Source: Calamus simplicifolius (taxonomy: Eukaryota; Streptophyta; Magnoliopsida; Arecales; Arecaceae). From it: a stretch of DNA of 64,000 nucleotides. The translations under genes were made by a program, and so were the position numbers. Numbering within the stretch: position 1 is the first letter of the stretch; each line of letters starts with the position of its first letter. This document shows positions 22,645-34,900 of the stretch, in pieces. Below the pieces are notes generated by a model. The model had not been told where the DNA came from. It did no database searches and worked only from the letters and a program-made list of their open reading frames with translations. Location of the stretch: the NCBI GenBank assembly GCA_900491605.1, contig UESW01004571.1, forward strand, positions 575,968 through 639,967, in the 5' to 3' direction.

Positions 22645-22650
22645 TATAAA
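22645..22650 (+). promoter_or_regulatory. TATA box of the BRUTUS-like gene
   Basis: GACTATAAATTAG lies 276 bp upstream of the start codon and just after two G-boxes. The following CT-rich stretch (about 22700-22755) fits a plant 5' leader, with transcription start expected near 22675-22685. Confidence 0.55.
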
Positions 22651-22828
22651 TTAGATTAGAAAGGAAAACCCTTTTTAGTCCCGCCCGCTTATCAACGGCT
22701 GCCAAAACTCTCTCTCCTGGCTTCTTCGCCTGCTCCGTCTCTCTCCTCGTTGAGAAAAAAAAAAGGGAAATAATCTCATAATTTTTTAAAAAAAGAAAGA
22801 GGGGAGAGAAGAGAGGAGGGAGGGAAGG

Positions 22829-22837
22829 ATGAATTGA
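22829..22837 (+). promoter_or_regulatory. Two-codon upstream ORF
   Basis: The only ATG in the presumed 5' leader, in the context AAGGATGAATTGA, gives Met-Asn-stop. It ends 83 bp before the main ATG and could modulate initiation. Its function is not known. Confidence 0.45.
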
Positions 22838-22920
22838 AGACCCGGAGCGCTGGTGGTCGGTCGGTTAGGGTTCGGGGTTTTTAAAACCCTAGCCGGGGGA
22901 GATTTGGTGGGTGGGTGGGG

Positions 22921-25900
22921 ATGGCGACGCCATTGGCAGGGGACGGAGTTTTGGCTCTGATGCCCCAGAAGCCAGCGAATTCCATCGATGCGGCCTCGTC
23001 CTCGGCGACCTCTTCGTCGAACGGATGCATCAAGAGCTCGGCGCAGAAGCCTCCGATCCTGGTCTTCTTGTATTTCCAAAAGGCAATCCGGTCAGAGCTC
23101 GATCGGCTCAACCGGGCGGCGGTCAAGTTCGCCACCGACCGCAGCGGGGACGTGCAGTTGTTCACCGAGCGCTGCCGCTTCCTCTTCGCCATTTACCAGC
23201 ACCATTGCAATGCGGAGGACGAGGTACCGGTTCCTTATCTCGCTCTTCCTTGGGAAGCGTTGCGAATTTTTAGGACTTGGATTGGTGAAATATTCGTCGT
23301 ATGAGTTTCTGTGAATCGGTTAAGTTTCAGTGCTATACATAATTGTTTTTGGTGGATTTGAGGCTTTTGATTGATGAAAATTTGGATCTGAAATTTTTCC
23401 TGGATGAGTGGGATCAGCTTGCAAAAAGTGGTGTAAATTAGTGCGACGTACCAAATTATCTGGATTATGAGGTGCTAGAAGGGCTCTTTTATGAATTTTC
23501 TGAGCTTAAGTAGCAATTTCCCCGCCTATCCGGTTCTTTATCAGTTTTGGGCTCAAAAGAAGACTTTATTCGCACCTTGGTTATGTTGTTGTTTACTTGT
23601 GTTTTGGGTTACAATGATTTAATTCACCAACCGTAGGCTATGCTAAAACCGCCTCTTGATTGGAGTCAAGATGTTCATTGTTTTGTACTTTTATTGATCG
23701 TGTGGTTTCGGCCAGCTAACTGCCGTTCTAAAACCTATTGCAGTGAAGCTGTACCTTGAAAGTTTGTAGATGTGGCTAATCGAAGGTCTTTGTTAGCACT
23801 AGTTCACCCTATCCCTGGCCCATGGAAGAAGGAAAAAAAAAATCCACAAAAATGTGGGGTAAAAACTGATCATCTAATTTTGAATGTCAAGATGAAGTCT
23901 AGCACAATGTCTTGCTGCCATCACCACTTCTCACTTCTTCTATCTCATGTACCCTATCGTGTAAGACAGCTTCCACGCCAATACATGGTTCTTGCCAAAG
24001 TCTGTGGATTCTGACGAACAAGAACTGATGTTAATTTTCCATGTTTTTTCAGATGGTCTCCTTTCTCTTCATATCCACCTCATTGATTTGTTTTCATCTG
24101 TGGTTCTACCACATTTTCACTGTTCCTATTAGTCTCATAGTAGTAAAGCATAACTTTCCCCTTTTGACAGCTGGTGCTAAGCAAAAGGGTCTTGCTTCTT
24201 GACAACTTATTCAATGGTTTTGAAATCCTTTTTGTAGAATTCCAACACCTTAAGCTTAGCACTGCTCTTCCATAATTGTCATGTTATAGGTTTCTTGAGG
24301 GACCATTGAACAGCTTCTTTGGTTTAAAAACTACTGTCCAGAATTGTGATATCATAAAATAGTGCCTTGTTGTCCTATTTATAATCATACAGTTAGCTGT
24401 TCTCTTCTTCCAAATTCTCTTACTTCCTGTCCATAGGCTTTGCCTCTTATACTCTGCCCTTGAAGGCCATGGCTAAATATCAGCTAACCATGGATATCTT
24501 ATCTAGTGGATTGCTGTGCATGAATCTCCCATGAATGCTAGAAGGCAATGGATTAGGATAAACACCTGTTTTCTTCCTCACTTTGTTATTTTACCAATTG
24601 ATTTGCTTGACTTAGAATGTAAGAATGTGACCACTCCAAGTTAAACATGTGTGTTTAGTTTATAACGTTTTGAATTCCTCCCAATTTCTCTGTATCATAG
24701 ATAAGTTGAAGGTTCAATAGTATTTACCTCATGGTTTACTCTTTCCTATAATGGCCAATCGACCTCTAAAATTGCAAGGATTTCTTTATTCATCATATTA
24801 TTGAGGTGATTAAGATGTGTATTGACTTTGTGTTATCGGTCTTGCTTCTATTGCATACTTGCATGTCATTGATGTTATGATCCAATAATTTGAAGTTTGC
24901 TTCTTGTTGTGTGATTACTTCTTCCATTGCTGCAGCTTCTAATATTTCTCCATATTTGATCCCATAAAAAAAAATATAATGGAAGCAACACAAAGGGCCC
25001 AAATTATTTCTAGGATTTCTCAACCTAAAAGGTTTAAGAAATAAAATATTTGCACAAAAGAATGATCCTACACAATTTTCATTCTAAGAGTATTGGCAAA
25101 ACATTGTTCTTTGTTTTAATTCTTTTGCTAATGCAATTTTGAAATGCCAGCTTTGATTATGCAGAGTCAAATTCCTTGGAATAAAAAATCACATAAATTA
25201 TTATACTTAGTGAGTAGAGTCCTTGTCACCTCAATAAAAAAACGACATTTAATTTTTTTTTTTGGTTCTTGATTAGATTGTAGGAGATATCCAAGCATCT
25301 ATTGTTGACAAATACCATTGGAAAATGAATATTATTGGAAACCTAACTGTATTATATGGATCAAAATGCTTTGTAAGAGAGTCTGTCATAAGCATAAGAT
25401 TAGATATGCTAAGATGGTGGCACTTAAGTGGATGCATGGTAAAGTGGGAAAAAATAATTTAAAAATATCAGAGAATTGATACAAATGTCCCCATCAAAGG
25501 ATAATGAGAGGGAAAAACCTGTGATAATTTGGACATATTTGACTTCAAGGATAGTTTTTATTAGTGTTTTATTTATTCATCTGCTTATTTTTTGTGCACA
25601 TCGGGTGTAATGGTGGGGAGGAAATATCTCAAGTTGATATTAATTGGTTGGGTCTGGAACATGCAAGAAGAGCCTAGTGAAGCCTTGGATGCAAGGATTG
25701 TAGACTTGATACTAGATCTCGTATTGGTTTCACAATGATATAAGTGTTGGTATGTTCGGTAGGTAGGTTGATTCAGTGTATTAAGACTTGATAGGCATCG
25801 GTATCAAGTCGCAATTTTGCACTGGTATGGTATGCCCAATATGGGTATTACGCACCGCTATGGCATATTGTGCTTGGATTTGTATAATAAGAAATGGTTT

Positions 25901-28900
25901 TTAAGTTAATTTATATTATAAATTCAAAATTTTGATAGAGGATGCATATAAAGTAGTTCCATAAGGTGGAGTCTCAATTGGAGGATTAAGTTTATTTTTT
26001 CCTTCTAAATGGACCAAATGGGTGTGAGCTTGTGGCAACCTAGTTAGACAACCTTTTTTAGCCGTTATATATAGTATAAAATATGGTTGCTGAAGTTGAG
26101 ACTGGTTGGCTCTTATACACTCCATGTAATGGCATACAGAAACTTAATTGACTAAATTATTATCTGAATGAAGATTACATATGATTTTCTTTTTAATTTA
26201 GTTGCAGCTTTTTTTATTTTTATTTTTTTTTTTTTTTTTTTATTTTATTTTATTTTTTTTGGGGGGGGGGGGGGGGCGGGGGGGCATGCGAATATGAGAT
26301 AAAATAAAACACTGCTGTATTTTATGTTTGAATGCCAAGCTATGCAAAATTGTAGATCCTAACAATGCATACATAATTTTTCCAATATAGCTACTTTGAG
26401 TTTACCATTTTTTTAAAAGATGCATGGCAATTGGAGTGCTTGTTGCCATTGTGTCCAAAAATAATTTGGATTTAATAACCAAACATTCTCCTTCAATATG
26501 ATAGGTTATCTTTCCAGCTCTTGATATCCGTGTCAAGAATATAGCACAGACATACTCTCTTGAGCATAAAGAGGAGAGTGATCTTTTCGATCAGTTGTTT
26601 GATTTGTTAAGGTCAGATGCACAAAATGACAGTTTTCGAAGAGAACTTGCTTCCTGCACTGGAGCCATTCAAACATCACTGAGTCAGCACATGTCTAAGG
26701 AAGAGGAGCAGGTACATATCTTTATAATTTTTGTATTGAACATGAAGATAAATCATTTTACCAAATTTACTTCCACTTTTACTAAGTGAGAAAAAGTGCT
26801 AGGGAATCTATAGTTATTCACTGTCATTATGATATTTGTGGTTATGGATCTAAAGCTATGAAGCATGGTTATGGATGGGTATATGAATCCGACACAATAT
26901 GGAAATGCCACTATGGCAAATCTTGAAGAAGTAAGACATGATGCAACTAGGATATGTCAAGTAATGTACATACACAAATATAAAAATATATGTGTGTGTG
27001 TGTGTTTTATACATATGTATATGAACACATTACAAATATTTATGCATATAAGAAAAGCACTCATAGAATGTAGCAGGCTATCAAAATAGTATAGTCCATA
27101 CTTGGTATGGCAGCATTAACTTTTATGAGCTCATCATTCCTCATTATTTCATAAATGATAATCCATATTTTATATTTTAATACTCAGTAGACTACACAAT
27201 TAACCCTCTCTTTCATTCTTGGAGGAATAGGGGAAGTATCTAGTGTATCTGGAGTTTTTTTTAAAAAAATTGAAATTAGGTTATTCAATGCAAGCATCAG
27301 ACAGGTTTCTGAGAAGTACCTGATGAGCATCGATATGGTACAGATATTATATTAGCATGGCATGTGATTGGAAGTATCCATGCTTCTTAGATGTAAAGTT
27401 TCCAGCTGACCTGGTTGTTATGACTTGTATCATTTACTTTATAGATCATTATATTTTAATAATATCATATAATTGCAGAATTCTTGTATGCCTATGAAGT
27501 TAAACTCTAAAATTACTGGATTCTTAAATGAATCAGACTGAATTTTGTTAATTTTAGTTGGCCTTTCTGCGCATGTTTCCATTGTGCTATGATAGTTCAA
27601 ACTTTTCTTGCTGGGATTTGTGCTGACATATAGCTCTGATATATTTTCAGCAAGAATGAAACCAACATCCTCAAATTAATATGCCGGTCACTGACAATGG
27701 CCTTATGTAAAAACTTTCTCATCCTGAAACAATTCTATCATATGTTCAAGTTGATTAGTAGAATGTTGAATTGGGCCTTGTATGGCAATTTTCCCATATA
27801 ATGTCTTGCAATGCTGTTCAAGTCAAGTATTATTTTTGTAATGATATCACTGAAATGGACCTTGTATGGCAATCTTCTCATCTGAAAACAATTTTCTTAT
27901 AACTTAAAGTGGGCTTATTAGACTGTACAATTGTCAAGATACCCTTCATTTCCTACTCCAGTTAGTTAGTTTTTTTTTTTTTTTTTTTGGGGGGGGGGGG
28001 GGGCGGGGTGGTCTTGTAATGGTAAGGCTGATTAAATCCAGTATCACGATTCAAAAACAATTTAGTGTTTTGTGGACTCATACCTAGCAAATTGGCATTT
28101 TATGAACTCATTGCAATGGTTGTATAAAAGGATAAAGGCAGTGTATTGCAAGGAATGATTGCTGTTTTTCTGTCTATATCCATTTCATTGTACAAATTGT
28201 AGTTAATTGTTGGCCATCTAATTTGAAAAGCATGCCCATCATTAATTGTAGTTGAGGGTGCTAATTTATGCTTTTTAATTGGAGGAAATATATGGTTTTC
28301 TTGTCAGGTTCCTTTGTGTGTCAAGTGTGATCTTATGATATGTTGGGCCATGCAAATGATAGAACAATGCTTCAATTCATGGTTATCAAATGTTAAATCT
28401 TCCTATTTTGTGGAATTGGCCTGCAAAACTGGACTAGGTTAAGGTATCAGGAAGCACTTGAGCACTCTTTAATCATTTTTTAACTGTTGAATCTTGTATT
28501 CAATGTGCTCTTATAGTCAAGAAGGTTGGTGATCTCACAACATAGTCAATGTGGAAATCTTGTGTTGGACAAGGATAAGCTAGAAAAATGTAAGATATGT
28601 CATGGGCATTATAGAATGATAAAATATTTGGGTGTCATTTCCCAGTAGTGCACTAATGCAGGTTGTTAGTTATAATTGCATAGTCATGTGTATGTTTTGA
28701 ATGAATGTGTCATGTTGGCATTGTGTGCATGTCAGTTGGCCATCAACTAAAAAGTAGGTGCAAAACCTGTGATCTGAAAGGTCTCAAATTACACCTAAGA
28801 AATGAAATAGAAATACAATATTGCCTTGAGGACATGAAAATCATTAAAGAGTTCTGTTCTTGTAAGAGTTAAAAATGGTGCCAGGGCAAGGCATTTGCAG

Positions 28901-31900
28901 TAAAGCTGGTACCAAGACAGTGAAAAGGGCATAAAATTTCACTCTCGGAAGGCTAAAAAGCCTAAAGTAAATATATGGGGTATCCCAATTCCACAGTCTA
29001 TGTGGAGACTAAAGAGTAGGGAGTTTTTGGTACTAATTCATTGTTGGTCTTAAATCTTCTAAAGCTGTTGTGGGAAAAAATATGAAAAACGAACTGGACC
29101 CCATTTATTTTTTCATTTATATCTTAGCTCTAAAATATCCCGGTGAATGCAAAAAAGGGTTTACAATGACCCCATTGCTTTAGCTTGTGGCGGAGTTGAA
29201 TAATTTATGAGAGATTGACCCACTGAATTCTAATTGTTAATATACATGGGTGTATATTGGATGATAGATCTCTCAAGTGAGAGCATAAGAGGCCATGAGA
29301 CTGCAGATGATGTTTGGCTGTTGCTAATACTTTTAAATTCAAGTTGAATAATACTAAACTCCAGATGGACATATAGCCTGAAGAAGCTGTGCAGTTATTG
29401 AAGTAACAGAAATGAGCAGCAAGAAGATGGATTTCCAGATGTTTCCTCCAAAGCTTTGTTGGGTGATATAAATTTGCTTTTATGAATCTTCATGCTTCCA
29501 AGCATAGAAAACCTACTAGTTTGACTTCTGGCAATCTTCTACTGATGGCATATTTGGTTGATTCTAGGGTCCTAGCGATGGATATCAACAAATGGGTCTG
29601 TTGATAGCTAATTGATGACTAAACTGTCGGATGGACGAACTGAAGTTCCACTTATTGCCAATGAGAAACAAGGACTAGAGATAAGTAGTTCTGGAGCTGC
29701 TTTCATGATACCATAGGAAAACAAGGGATGGGAAGCATGGGAGCTTACCATGTATTAAGCAAAACAGCCCAAATGTACAAAATCAACAAGGTGGTAACTC
29801 CAACACCAGCTGCACAAAAGAATGGTACATGCAATGTTGATTTGCAGCAAGGAATCAGGCATCAGTGCTGGTGGGCTTGTAGGCTAGTGCTGCTTTGCCA
29901 AAACAGGTAAAATAAAAAAAAATGACTAAAAAAAATGAAAAAGTAAAAATAAAAAAAAATGGCTGAGTACCTGAAGGTATGGAGCCATTTTGACTTGTGC
30001 TGGCATCTCATAGATTGGCACCCTGCAATATGCAGAGTATCACAGTATACAGGTGTGTATGGTGCCTGCTCCTTGTCGGCACAGTACAGCATGGTTGGCA
30101 TTTGAAGCCTTGATATGTGGTATACCCCCAATATGCTCTTAATGTACAATTTTTTAAGAAATTGGATTCATTGCAAGTAGAAATTTTCATCACAAAAGGG
30201 TTAAGTCACACGTTAGTTGCACAACCCAGTCATGTGGTTGCCAACGTAATACTTGCCAAACAATTGTGATAATCAAATTATACTCTATTCAGACTCTTCC
30301 TAATATTTTCATTATATTGTTCTGTTAGATTTTTTTTTTTTTTTTTCCAGAGCAGGTTTGGTATCATTAGATCGATATCATCTCAGATTCAGTAGGTTTC
30401 TGAGAAGGGAATTGGAAAAACCTGTGCTTCATTCTTGTAATTCAGTATTATAGAAAGGAGTAAAGGTAAAATTTGTGTGTATAATACTAATGTCTGTCTC
30501 TCTTTTTAACAATTGACACTCCTTGAGAAAAGGATTCTTTAGGATTTTCCTGATATCAATTAATAACTTAACTTTTCAGTTTGCGTATGCCAAATGGTAC
30601 ATGATACGTGTAACTTGACAGACTAGTTTGTCATACTTTGATGCAGTGCACTGAGATCACCTAGTGGTAGGACATTGCATGCTAATGTATTATAGTAGTC
30701 ATTCTAAAAAAATAATATGAGAACATAAGAAATACCAAGCCCTCGTTCACTTTCTTTTCTTTTTTTGTTGTTGCAAGTATTATGCCTCTAAAGGGGTCCA
30801 AATTGATCTTAGTTTAGCATAATCCCAGCTCAATCCTACAGACAAGCACTTAAATATTTAATCATTAACAAGCTACATCCACATTCTGGTTATATATTAC
30901 AAAACTTTGCAACCTTCTTCCCACAATAGCTGTCCCTGATTCTAGGATGGAATAATTCTTGCTTAATTCTTGTGGACCTGTAGGCCTTCATCAGTCAGTG
31001 GCATAAACAAAGGGTCTGTTATTGAATATCGAAATTTGGTTCCAAAGTTTCATATATCATGTTCGGGATATTAATGTCTTTAAGTATAATTTTAGGAGGT
31101 GTTTTGATTATTCAGGTTTGACAAACATGTGTAGATTAGGTGTCTCCACAAGTCCATGGAAAACCAATTATGTAAAGACTCAATATTGCAAACAAACAAT
31201 GAGTAAGAGTTAGTGAGCACGTGATTTTGTTAGCTATGAGTTCCTTATTCATCTACCTTATAGATCATCACTTGTGTTCTGCCTCACAGTTTAGTATCTT
31301 GGTACAACTTTACCTATAAATCCCCTACATAATATCATATGATATTCTCTGTCTATGTAACATTTGCAGCCAAGTTTCAGTGTTTGCTAAATTTTTGGTA
31401 GTGTGACAGGTATATCCCTTGCTTATTGAGAAGTTTTCTTTCGAAGAGCAGGCTGATTTGGTCTGGCAGTTTTTATGTAGTATCCCTGTGACTATGATGG
31501 CTGAATTTCTTCCCTGGCTTTCAGCTTGTATTTCACCTGATGAATATCAAGATATGTTAAAATGCATGTGCAAGATAGTACCAGAAGAAAAACTTCTTAA
31601 ACAGGTAAGACTGCCTTTTTTTAATTAAAAAAACCTCTTTTCATGGTAATCCCTTTGAACAAGCTGCATTTGACATTGATTGTCAAATAATGAAGGTTAT
31701 ATTCACCTGGATGGAAGAAAAAGGCACGACAAACATGGGGCAGAATTGCTGTGATGATTCTCTCTTACAAAGCTATCTTAGTTGTGGGCCTGATAAGGTG
31801 GTTGATCACACTGAGAATTACACGTGTGCATGTGGACATTCCAAGATTGGAAAGAGGAAACATGCAGATTCGAATGATGTTGATTTTCTTGGGGTGCACC

Positions 31901-34900
31901 CAATAGATGAGATATTGCATTGGCATAACGCTATGAGAGAAGAATTAAATGATATAGCAGAAGAAGCAAGGAAGGTTCAGCTTTCAGGGGACTTTTCTGA
32001 TTTGTCTGCCTTTAATGCAAGGCTACAATTTGTTGCCGACATATGCATCTTCCATAGGTATAAATCCTCTTGATTACTTTTCTTTTTCTGGTGGGGAACT
32101 TTCACAGGAAATTCTGGAAATTTAAGCAGATACTAGTTTATCTGAGATAATGAACACCCACTATTGGTTGGTTAAAATCAGTTTTCGGACTTTGCTCATG
32201 TAACTACTGCTTTCGCATTGGCATATTTTTTTTCAAATCCCTTTTCTTGTATAGTATTTTGCTTTTGTCATTCTGAAAGCTTTGGCCACTAAACTGCGTG
32301 AATATGGTCTTTTTGTATCTTAAAAAAAGGGCAATCATGTCAAAAAAAAACTTTTTAAAAAAAAAGAAATTCTGACTAAATGTATAATAAATATTATTTA
32401 TCCTATGGGCTTCAGTCACAATGCTCTTCCCTAAGTTTAGGGCTCCTTTGTCAACCCTTGTTGCATGTTGAACGCTAACAAACCCTATGTAACGCCTTAA
32501 GCCTACTTGCTGGTCCAACTAACCTAATAGCAAGCCGAATCCATGTGGCCTTAAAAACTTAAGTCCAAGTTAATTGGTAGTAGGTGAACTTGAGTTATAA
32601 GGTCTTCAAACTTTTCTTTCCCATTTGATATGGGATGAATTTAGGGTATTACAATCTTTCCCCTATTATTAGGTGACATTCTTATTGCATGCTACAAGCT
32701 AGCCAAAAATTTTTTCGAGCAGCGTCATTGGTGCTATAGAGACTCTTCACCTATGGTGAGACTTTCTCTATCACCATCTTATGGGTAGCCCTTTCTCCTT
32801 ACCTACTACCTTCCATACATCTGGATTGACTTTGATACCATTGATAACACCCCAAGCTCACCTGTTGGTTCAATTAATTAACTAACCTGTTAGCGTATCG
32901 TATCAAATTTATGTAGCCTTAAAACTTCGTGTCTGAGTTAATTGGTTGCAGATGAATTTGAGTTGTAAACTCTTCAAATTTTTAGGGTATTATAGCCTGT
33001 ATAAAGAGAGCAGAACATGATTGAAAAGTTTGAATAAGATGTGCATTTGATTGTGGGACTAATGCTGGTCTTGGCCACTACACACACATGGTTGTACAGT
33101 TATACTTAATGCAAACAAGCTAGAATTGCATATTAGCTCCAGTGTCTTTGTGGTTTGAGGTTCTCTTTCCTTTGTTTTTTTTTTTTTCAATAATCAGGTT
33201 TCCTTTGTTTGTTTGTTTTTCAATAACCAGGTTTCCTTTGTACTTGTGCAGTATTGCTGAGGATCAAGTCATTTTTCCTGCAGTAGATGGTGAAGTCTCC
33301 TTTGTGCAGGAGCATGCAGAAGAAAAAAGTCAGTTTAACAAGTTCAGGTGTTTAATTGAACAAATTCAGAGTGCAGGAGCAAATGTAACTTCTGCAGAAT
33401 TTTGCTCTGACTTATGTGCACATGCTGATCAAATAATGGAAACTATTCAGAGGCACTTCTGTAGTGAGGAAGCTGAGGTAGACTTATTACTGGTGATGTG
33501 GATTTTATTATACTTGTTAAATTTGGGCTCAAATTGTTGCTTACCCTCTTCTTCCACTAGGTTCTTCCTCTTGCCAGGATGCATTTCTCTTCTGAGAAGC
33601 AGCGACAACTTCTATACAAGAGCATATGCGTGATGCCACTGAAACTGTTAGAACGTGTTCTACCGTGGTTTGTCTCAAAGCTGGGTGACAAGGAGGCAAG
33701 GTCCTTTCTCCAGAATATGCATCTGGCAGGTTGTCTATTCATGCTTCATTTTGTATTTCTTTATGTATGCTGCATGGAATTTTTTTTTTATGGTTTTTTC
33801 ATTTGCTATTAAAGCCATGTGAGACATTCCTATATGTGTATTGCAGCTCCACCATCTGAAACTGCATTAGTTACTCTTTTGTCTGGATGGGCATGCAAGG
33901 GTCGATCCCAGGATATTTCCAATTCTGGCAAGTTCATATGTTTGACTTCCGAGGCAATTGGCTACTGTCTTTTGAATGAGAAAAATGAGTTAGGAGAAGA
34001 TTGTAGCCAAATGGTCTGTGCATGTGCTTGCCCACTGAGTACTGAGGATGAGTCATTACTTCTGCAATACGAGAACAATGCGAGGCCAGTTAAACGATGC
34101 AACTTCTTGGAGACAGATGAGCATGCTAATGAAAATGATCATTCTGAGACAGCGGAAAATCAAAAATCATCATGTAGCAAAAAACCTTGCTGTGTACCTG
34201 GGTTAGGAGTTGATCACAGTAACTTAGGGATAAGTTCACGGGCTGCTGCAAAGTCTTTGCGTTCATTGTCTTACAATTCTTCTGCTCCTTCTCTAAATTC
34301 CAGTCTCTTTAACTGGGAGACAGACATTATGTCATCTAATGCAGAAAACACTTTGAGGCCAATTGACAACATCTTCAAATTTCATAAAGCAATCTGCAAA
34401 GATTTGGAATATTTGGATGTTGAATCAGGAAAGCTTATAGATTGTGATGAGGCTTTTCTTCGGCAGTTCAGTGGAAGATTTCGTCTTTTGTGGGGTCTGT
34501 ATAGAGCTCATAGTAATGCTGAGGATGATATTGTATTTCCAGCTTTGGAATCAAGGGAGACTCTTCATAACGTGAGCCAATCGTACACTCTAGACCATAT
34601 GCAGGAGGAAAAGCTATTTAAAGATATTTCTGAAGTTCTTTCAGAGCTCACACAACTGCATGACAGCTTGGGAAGGACCAATGCTAAAGCTGATGCAGCT
34701 GGAACTGAATCCAATTCTTCTGGGCATGGTTTTGATTGGACAAGGAAACAAAATGAGCTTGCTACAAAGCTTCAAGGCATGTGCAAATCAATACGGGTTA
34801 CTCTGGATCATCATGTTTTCAGGGAAGAACTTGAGTTGTGGCCATTGTTTGACAAACATTTTTCTGTGGAGGAGCAGGACAAGATTGTTGGTCGTATTAT

